DNA of 64,000 bases, from positions 62,001 through 126,000 of the forward strand of contig JAKLJX010000016.1 in the NCBI GenBank assembly GCA_023150945.1. Reading direction: 5' to 3'. This document shows, one piece after another, positions 59,746 through 64,000 of the stretch; the stretch's first letter is position 1, and each line of letters begins with the position of its first letter. A program made the translations under genes and the position numbers. This DNA is from a bacterium. GTDB taxonomy: Bacteria > Zhuqueibacterota > Zhuqueibacteria > Zhuqueibacterales > Zhuqueibacteraceae. A model generated the notes under the pieces. That model was not told the origin of the DNA and did not search any database. It saw nothing but the letters and a program-made list of their open reading frames with translations.

Positions 59746-60399
59746 TCAGGTTCGCATCGCCGGCTTCTTGCCGCCCAGGCGATTCTCCGTGCCCTCGAGC
59801 AGGCGCTGGATGTTCTTGCGGTGGGTGAAGACGATGAGAAAGGCGATCGCGAGGCTGAATTGGAAATGCGCCTCGGGAATCTCCTGGCGCGTGAATTTCT
59901 GCGCCAGCAGCAACACCACCGGCAGGCTCACCGCCGCGAGCATCGAGCCCAGCGAAACATAGCGCGTGGCATAGACCACGGCGACGAAAATCACCAGGCA
60001 CACCAGCGCGGCGAGAGGATACAGCGCGAGAATCATGCCGGCGGCCGTGCCCACACCCTTGCCGCCGCGGAAGCCCGCAAACACCGTCCAGATGTGGCCC
60101 AACACCGCGGCGACGCCGGTCACGATCGGCAGCACGGTTTCATCGATGTGCGGCGGGCCGAGCGGCTGCCAGCGTGAAATCCAATACGTCGCCGCAAAGC
60201 CCTTGAACACATCCACCAGCATCACCGCCAGACCGGCCTGCCAGCCGAGCACGCGAAACACGTTGGTGCCGCCGGCATTGCCACTGCCTTCATTGCGAAT
60301 GTCAAAATCTTTGCCGCGCACCAGCTTGCCGACCAGAATCGCAGTGGGAAACGAGCCGGCCAGATACGCGGCGAGCAACACGAGCAGGAATGATAGCAT
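59746..60399 (-). CDS. plsY: Glycerol-3-phosphate acyltransferase PlsY
   Basis: 217 residues from ATG 60399, with GAGGTT eight bases upstream. It is an integral membrane enzyme that transfers the acyl group of acyl-phosphate to glycerol-3-phosphate, giving lysophosphatidate. Motifs: YLAGSFPTAILVGKLVRGKD, IRNEGSGNAGGTNVFRVLG, HIWTVFAGFRGGKGVGTAAG, with the glycine-rich GGKG. It has five or so hydrophobic segments and the usual length. It sits downstream of the FakA/FakB-like gene on the same strand, and FakAB makes acyl-phosphate, so a functional link is likely. Confidence 0.93.
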   Translation of the reverse strand: MLSFLLVLLAAYLAGSFPTAILVGKLVRGKDFDIRNEGSGNAGGTNVFRVLGWQAGLAVMLVDVFKGFAATYWISRWQPLGPPHIDETVLPIVTGVAAVLGHIWTVFAGFRGGKGVGTAAGMILALYPLAALVCLVIFVAVVYATRYVSLGSMLAAVSLPVVLLLAQKFTRQEIPEAHFQFSLAIAFLIVFTHRKNIQRLLEGTENRLGGKKPAMRT

Positions 60400-60549
60400 C
60401 GCATAACCTCACCCGAGCGCCGTTACCGCCGGCGCCCAAAAAAGTATTCACGAATCGCCAAAATTTTCTCACAACCGCAAGCGCTGCGTTGCGGGCGTCG
60501 GTCCGGTCTTGCGCGCCGCCGCGCACAAACCGGGCACGAAACCCGCCGT

Positions 60550-62343
60550 TCATTCTCCCAAAAACGCAACGGCGACTGCGCCGGGCCCGGCATGCACACC
60601 CAGCGCCGGTGACACGCTGGTGACGGGAACCTCGGCCAGTTCCAACCGCCGGCGCAGTTGCTCGGCCAGAAAGGCCGCGGCTTCCGGCGCGTTGGCATGC
60701 GCGACCATCATGCGCAGTTTGCGCTTGCCGGCTGCTGCTTGCGTGGCGATCTCAATCAATTTGCGGTGCGACTGGTCGCGGCTGAAGGCCTTGGCCACCA
60801 CCTGCGGCCGGCCTTCGGCGTTGAGGGTGATGATCGGCCGGATCTTCAACAAACCGGCAAGCCCGCCGCGCAAGCGCGACACGCGGCCGCCGCGCACGAG
60901 ATAGTCCATGGTCTCGACCGTGAAGAGCAGCTTGACGTTTTGCACTGCCCACTGCACGTGTTTCTCGAGCTCATCCAGCTTCATGCCGTTTTCCGCGGCT
61001 TCCGCGGCTGCCTGCACGATCAGGCCCTGGGCAATGCACACGTTCTTGGAATCGATCACGCGAATGTTGATGTCGTTGTGCACCGCCTGCGCCGCGCGCT
61101 GCGCCGCCTGCAGGGTGCCGCTCAGCGCGCCCGTGAGAATGATGGCAAGGGCCTCACGATGATTTTGCGCGACATGCAGGTAGACTTGCTTGAAATCGCC
61201 GGGCGCGGGCTGTGAGGTGGTGGGATGCACCGGGGAAGTGGCGAGCAGCTCGTAGAAATCGCGGTCGGTAATGGTCACCTTGTCAACGTAACTCTTGTTG
61301 CCGAACGCGAGCGCCACCGGCACCATGTGGATGTTGTAGCGAATGAAATCATCGGCCGGCAGGTCGCAGGCGGAATCGGTGATCACCGCCACCGTCTGCG
61401 CCGCCGGATCATGATGGGCGCGGGCGTGCTGGCTCCGCATGTCGTCTTGCTTGAAATTGACCAGCTCGCCGTATTCCCGTGCCAGGGCGAACACTTGCTC
61501 CGGCTCATTGCTGTGAATGTGAATGCGCACGCGCTCGCTCGAGCCTGCCACGATCATGGAATCGCCCAACGCCCGCAGCCGCTCGCGCAAAGCCCGGCGG
61601 TCGATGTCTTTGCCGACGATGAAGGCCTGGGTGCAAAACTGAAAGGTGATCTGTTCTGGCTCCTCCGCGACCTGAGCCTTGGCATTGCCAAAGGTCAAGA
61701 TGCCCCGCGCGATGCGCTCGATTTTGCCGGATTGCATGAAATGCAGAATGCCTTCGAGCAGATGCACGAAGCCCTGGGCGCCGGCATCCACCACGCCGGC
61801 CTTGGCCAGCACTTTGAGTTTTTCCGGCGTGCGATTCAGAGAGTCGGTTGCGGCTTGCAGGGAGGCGCGGATCAGGGTGGGAAAATCAGTGACCCGCTGC
61901 CAGGTGTCGTGAATGTATTGCGCCCAATCGTGGATTACGGTGAGAATGGTGCCTTCACGCGGCTCGGCGATGGCTTCCCGTGAAAGCCGGGAGGCGGTCA
62001 ACACGGCGTCGGCAAACATGGCCAGGTCGGCCCGCGTCTTGCCTTCGAAACCTTCGGAAAGCCCCTGGAAGAACTGCGCGAGAATGGCGCCGGAGTTGCC
62101 GCGCGCGCCCATCAGCGCCGAATCCGCCAGCGCCAGGCTCACGGCATGCACCGATTGTTCCTTGCAATTGAGCGCACCCTCCGCCACGCTGCGCATGGTC
62201 AATGCCATGTTGGTGCCGGTGTCGCCGTCCGGCACGGGGAAGACGTTGATGTTGTTGAGTTGCTCCTGCATTTGAATCAAGCGTTGCGCTCCGGCAATCA
62301 CAGAGTCTTTCAGTCGCGGTCCGTCAATGTAAGTAATGGGCAT
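60550..62343 (-). CDS. FakA-like DAK2 domain fused to a FakB/DegV-like domain (fatty acid kinase)
   Basis: 597 residues from ATG 62343, with AAGG about nine bases upstream. The N-terminal DhaL/DAK2 domain (about 1-210) has NNINVFPVPDGDTGTNMALT, ADSALMGARGNSGAILAQFF and DAGAQGFVHLLEGILHFM, where the Asp residues bind Mg-ATP. A middle region (FCTQAFIVGKDIDRRALRER) follows. From about 317 it is a DegV/FakB-type lipid-binding domain (VAVITDSACDLPADDFIRYN, PVHPTTSQPAPGDF, ILTGALSGTLQAAQR, VDAYLVRGGR-like MDYLVRGGRVSRLRGGL). FakA and FakB are separate proteins in Firmicutes; fused here they could phosphorylate bound fatty acids. plsY is next. Confidence 0.85.
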   Translation of the reverse strand: MPITYIDGPRLKDSVIAGAQRLIQMQEQLNNINVFPVPDGDTGTNMALTMRSVAEGALNCKEQSVHAVSLALADSALMGARGNSGAILAQFFQGLSEGFEGKTRADLAMFADAVLTASRLSREAIAEPREGTILTVIHDWAQYIHDTWQRVTDFPTLIRASLQAATDSLNRTPEKLKVLAKAGVVDAGAQGFVHLLEGILHFMQSGKIERIARGILTFGNAKAQVAEEPEQITFQFCTQAFIVGKDIDRRALRERLRALGDSMIVAGSSERVRIHIHSNEPEQVFALAREYGELVNFKQDDMRSQHARAHHDPAAQTVAVITDSACDLPADDFIRYNIHMVPVALAFGNKSYVDKVTITDRDFYELLATSPVHPTTSQPAPGDFKQVYLHVAQNHREALAIILTGALSGTLQAAQRAAQAVHNDINIRVIDSKNVCIAQGLIVQAAAEAAENGMKLDELEKHVQWAVQNVKLLFTVETMDYLVRGGRVSRLRGGLAGLLKIRPIITLNAEGRPQVVAKAFSRDQSHRKLIEIATQAAAGKRKLRMMVAHANAPEAAAFLAEQLRRRLELAEVPVTSVSPALGVHAGPGAVAVAFLGE

Positions 62344-62518
62344 CGCACACGCCTTGCAAAGGTGAATCTCGGTGCTGTCATCACAACCATCATGGTAGCG
62401 GGCAGGGTCGCACTATTGTCCGAAAAGAACGGCGCAAATGTAGGCTCACAAGCCTGAAAAGTCAAGCGAAAACCAGGAGGCGAGGGCTTGCCCATTTGAA
62501 AATGGAAGGGACATTGGT

Positions 62519-63059
62519 TTACTCCGCTTCCCGCCGGGCGATTTCCAGCAGATCGTCCACGCGGAGCTCTTTTGCCCATCGCCGCAAGTAGTTGAAATCG
62601 AGGTCTTCCGCGCGAATTTTCAGTAAGCCGAGAATGTCGCGCCATTGACGGTCGGAGACTTCGCCGCCCATGCGGTACCCCTCCAGATTGGAGAGAATAG
62701 TATCCTCGCCACTGGCAAACTTTGCGCTGATCTCCCTGTCAAAGGTAAATGTCTGCCTTTGAGCGCGGGATGAAGATATCCACCTTGAACATGCTTTCGA
62801 GATCGATGATGTTGACATTGGAGCAATGCTGAATGGATTCGGCGATCATCTCCTCGTCAATGTAGAATTCGTCCTGGAGCACCGAAACGAACGGCCGCAG
62901 ATGTTCGAGGCGCATTGCCGCGACGATATCCGAATCTTGCGTGGTGCGTACCATCCCATGAAGCGTACTGGCGAGCGAGCCGCCGATCAGGTGCGGGACA
63001 CCAAGTTTCTCGAAAACAGCCGTGACTTTGAATGTGACTTCGATGGGTTCATTTTGCAT
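62519..63059 (-). pseudogene. Nucleotidyltransferase (AbiEii-like), frameshifted
   Basis: One frame from 63059 reads FKVTAVFEKLGVPHLIGGSL, ASTLHGMVRTTQDSDIV, and MFKVDIFIPRSKADIYL, then stops. The other frame continues TFTFDREISAKFASGEDTIL, LEGYRMGGEVSDRQWRDILG and DDLLEIARREAE to 62519. The signature GGSLASTLHG with T-x-D-x-D fits a nucleotidyltransferase of the AbiEii/AbiGii kind. A single-base indel lies near 62755-62765. The otherwise conserved LEWYR reads LEGYR, which suggests decay. The small neighbour upstream overlaps it by 11 bases. Confidence 0.65.
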
Positions 63060-63303
63060 GGCTGGTTTCTCCGTACACCTTGCGTGCCAGTTCCTCTCCC
63101 AGCAGCAAATCCGCCAGTTTGCGGCGCAGTTCGGCTGCGCTCGCCTGCGGATGTTGCGCGCGCAAACCCGCCAGCGCCAGCATGCGGTCGGACGAATTCA
63201 ACTGCGCCAGCATGTTCAGCTTGCGCGTGGGACTCGCCTGCCGCCACAACTGGATTTGCAGGGCCTCCATTTTGGGATGGGTGTCGGAATACAATCTGGC
63301 CAT
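63049..63303 (-). CDS. Small antitoxin-like partner of the AbiEii-like gene
   Basis: 84 residues from ATG 63303 with GGGGAG eight bases upstream. ARLYSDTHPKMEALQIQLWR, ASPTRKLNMLAQLNSSDRML, ALAGLRAQHPQASAAELRRK and LADLLLGEELARKVYGE are all helical. Proteins of this pattern are found upstream of nucleotidyltransferase genes in many bacteria, which suggests a two-gene unit. No DNA-binding motif is evident. The 11-base overlap with the frameshifted nucleotidyltransferase supports coupling. Confidence 0.7.
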   Translation of the reverse strand: MARLYSDTHPKMEALQIQLWRQASPTRKLNMLAQLNSSDRMLALAGLRAQHPQASAAELRRKLADLLLGEELARKVYGETSHAK

Positions 63304-63381
63304 GACTTCTCCCCAAAGAGCTTTCTATTCGACGCCTCTGCGTCATCGCTCGCGCCGAACAGGAAATCGCTTGTTTCCAAA

Positions 63382-64000
63382 TTATCGTGAATCGGGCAAG
63401 GCGGCGAGCGCGGTCTTCTTGAGCTGCGCGCAGGCAGCGGCGGCATCGGCTGCGCCAAAAATGGAGGAGCCGGCCACCAGCACGTCGGCGCCGGCGCGCA
63501 CGGTCGCGGCAACAGTATCCAAGTCAATGCCGCCATCGGCTTCGAGCAAAATCTCGCGGCCGGTCGATCGCATCATCTCGTGTGCCCGCCGCAGCTTGGG
63601 CAGAGTGCTGTGGATGAAGGATTGTCCACCGAAGCCGGGGTTGACGGTCATGACGAGCAGGAGATCGATGTCGCCGAGAATCTCCTCGACGAGCGTGAGC
63701 GGCGTCGCGGGATTGAGCGCCACGCCCGCGGCTGCGCCGGTTGCACGAATCTGTTGCACCACCCGATGCAGGTGAGTGCAGGCTTCGACGTGCACGGTAA
63801 GGCGGTCGGCGCCGGCGTCGCGAAAAGCCTGCAAGTACTTCTCCGGATGCTCGATCATGAGATGTACGTCGAGCGGCAGCGGGGTGCACCGCCGCGCCGC
63901 GGCCACCGCCAGTGGGCCAAAGGTAAGATTGGGCACGAAGTGGCCGTCCATGATGTCGCAGTGAATCCAATCCGCGCCGGCGCTTTCGACTTGGTGGATT
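63382..64000 (-). CDS. rpe: Ribulose-phosphate 3-epimerase (5' end outside window)
   Basis: About 205 residues visible; the frame runs off the right edge, so the start lies beyond 64000. It interconverts ribulose-5-phosphate and xylulose-5-phosphate in the pentose phosphate pathway. Motifs: ADWIHCDIMDGHFVPNLTFG (metal-binding His and Asp), LDVHLMIEHPEKYL, DLLLVMTVNPGFGGQSFIHS, and ILLEADGGIDLDTVAATVRA with the second catalytic Asp. The (beta/alpha)8 pattern is complete from there to the stop. Confidence 0.92.
   Translation of the reverse strand, partial: IHQVESAGADWIHCDIMDGHFVPNLTFGPLAVAAARRCTPLPLDVHLMIEHPEKYLQAFRDAGADRLTVHVEACTHLHRVVQQIRATGAAAGVALNPATPLTLVEEILGDIDLLLVMTVNPGFGGQSFIHSTLPKLRRAHEMMRSTGREILLEADGGIDLDTVAATVRAGADVLVAGSSIFGAADAAAACAQLKKTALAALPDSR

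Overview
This 64 kb window has about 45 supportable genes and several broken ones, on both strands, in GC-rich DNA. The organism is probably an outer-membrane bacterium of the FCB type (KSB1/Calditrichota-like). The reasons are a TonB-dependent receptor, Kdo transferase WaaA, OmpA-like and PorV/UPF0164-like barrel proteins, and secreted proteins ending in T9SS/FlgD-like domains. Phylum is inference only; no rRNA or tRNA gene was seen.

Layout. 1-5.2 kb: the end of a TonB receptor, an intact secreted hydrolase and a DUF1203 protein, interleaved with minus-strand gene remnants (an AMP-ligase-like enzyme and a PQQ-propeller protein). 5.2-7.9 kb: a long-chain acyl-CoA ligase in one uninterrupted reading frame with an uncharacterised protein. 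8-24.6 kb: an accessory block with a DUF3800 protein, a phosphodiester glycosidase, a 3,500-residue LamG/crystallin/PKD giant, two HEPN/nucleotidyltransferase pairs, an AbrB-like protein and an HNH remnant. 24.8-29.6 kb: a CHAT-STAND-TPR gene broken by a frameshift in its repeats, with two small neighbours. 29.9-40.7 kb: envelope and housekeeping genes (WaaA, LytR_C protein, DUF4349 lipoprotein, FdhF/YdeP oxidoreductase, AmmeMemoRadiSam enzyme, a degenerate receiver-ATPase regulator, PepD). 40.9-47.6 kb: a three-gene surface operon (DUF11 repeat protein, PorV-like barrel, OmpA-like protein). 47.6-51.9 kb: SixA, a cyclic-nucleotide-gated K+ channel and secreted proteins. 51.9-57 kb: a second conflict island (four-helix-bundle protein, DUF4062-NACHT-TPR, MazF-type pair, a broken HEPN pair). 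57-64 kb: ferredoxin-like, zinc-ribbon/TPR, SirB1-like, PlsY, a FakA/FakB-like fusion, an AbiEii-like pair and ribulose-phosphate epimerase.

How the genes fit together. The two accessory blocks carry two different STAND ATPases and at least five toxin-antitoxin or HEPN/nucleotidyltransferase modules. The most unusual pattern is architectural. In two places, part of the 3' region of a large repeat-protein gene is duplicated (134 bp with two mismatches; 89 bp perfect), and a toxin-antitoxin pair sits between the copies. In the NACHT gene, the TPR sensor segment is strikingly AT-rich inside a GC-rich gene, as if swapped in. Three intergenic arrays share a strict 7-bp period, and a CGCCCGGGCG palindrome recurs between genes. 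Together these suggest a recombination-driven region where sensor domains and toxin modules are exchanged. At the right end, the FakA/FakB-like fusion next to PlsY suggests fatty-acid to acyl-phosphate to lysophosphatidate flow.
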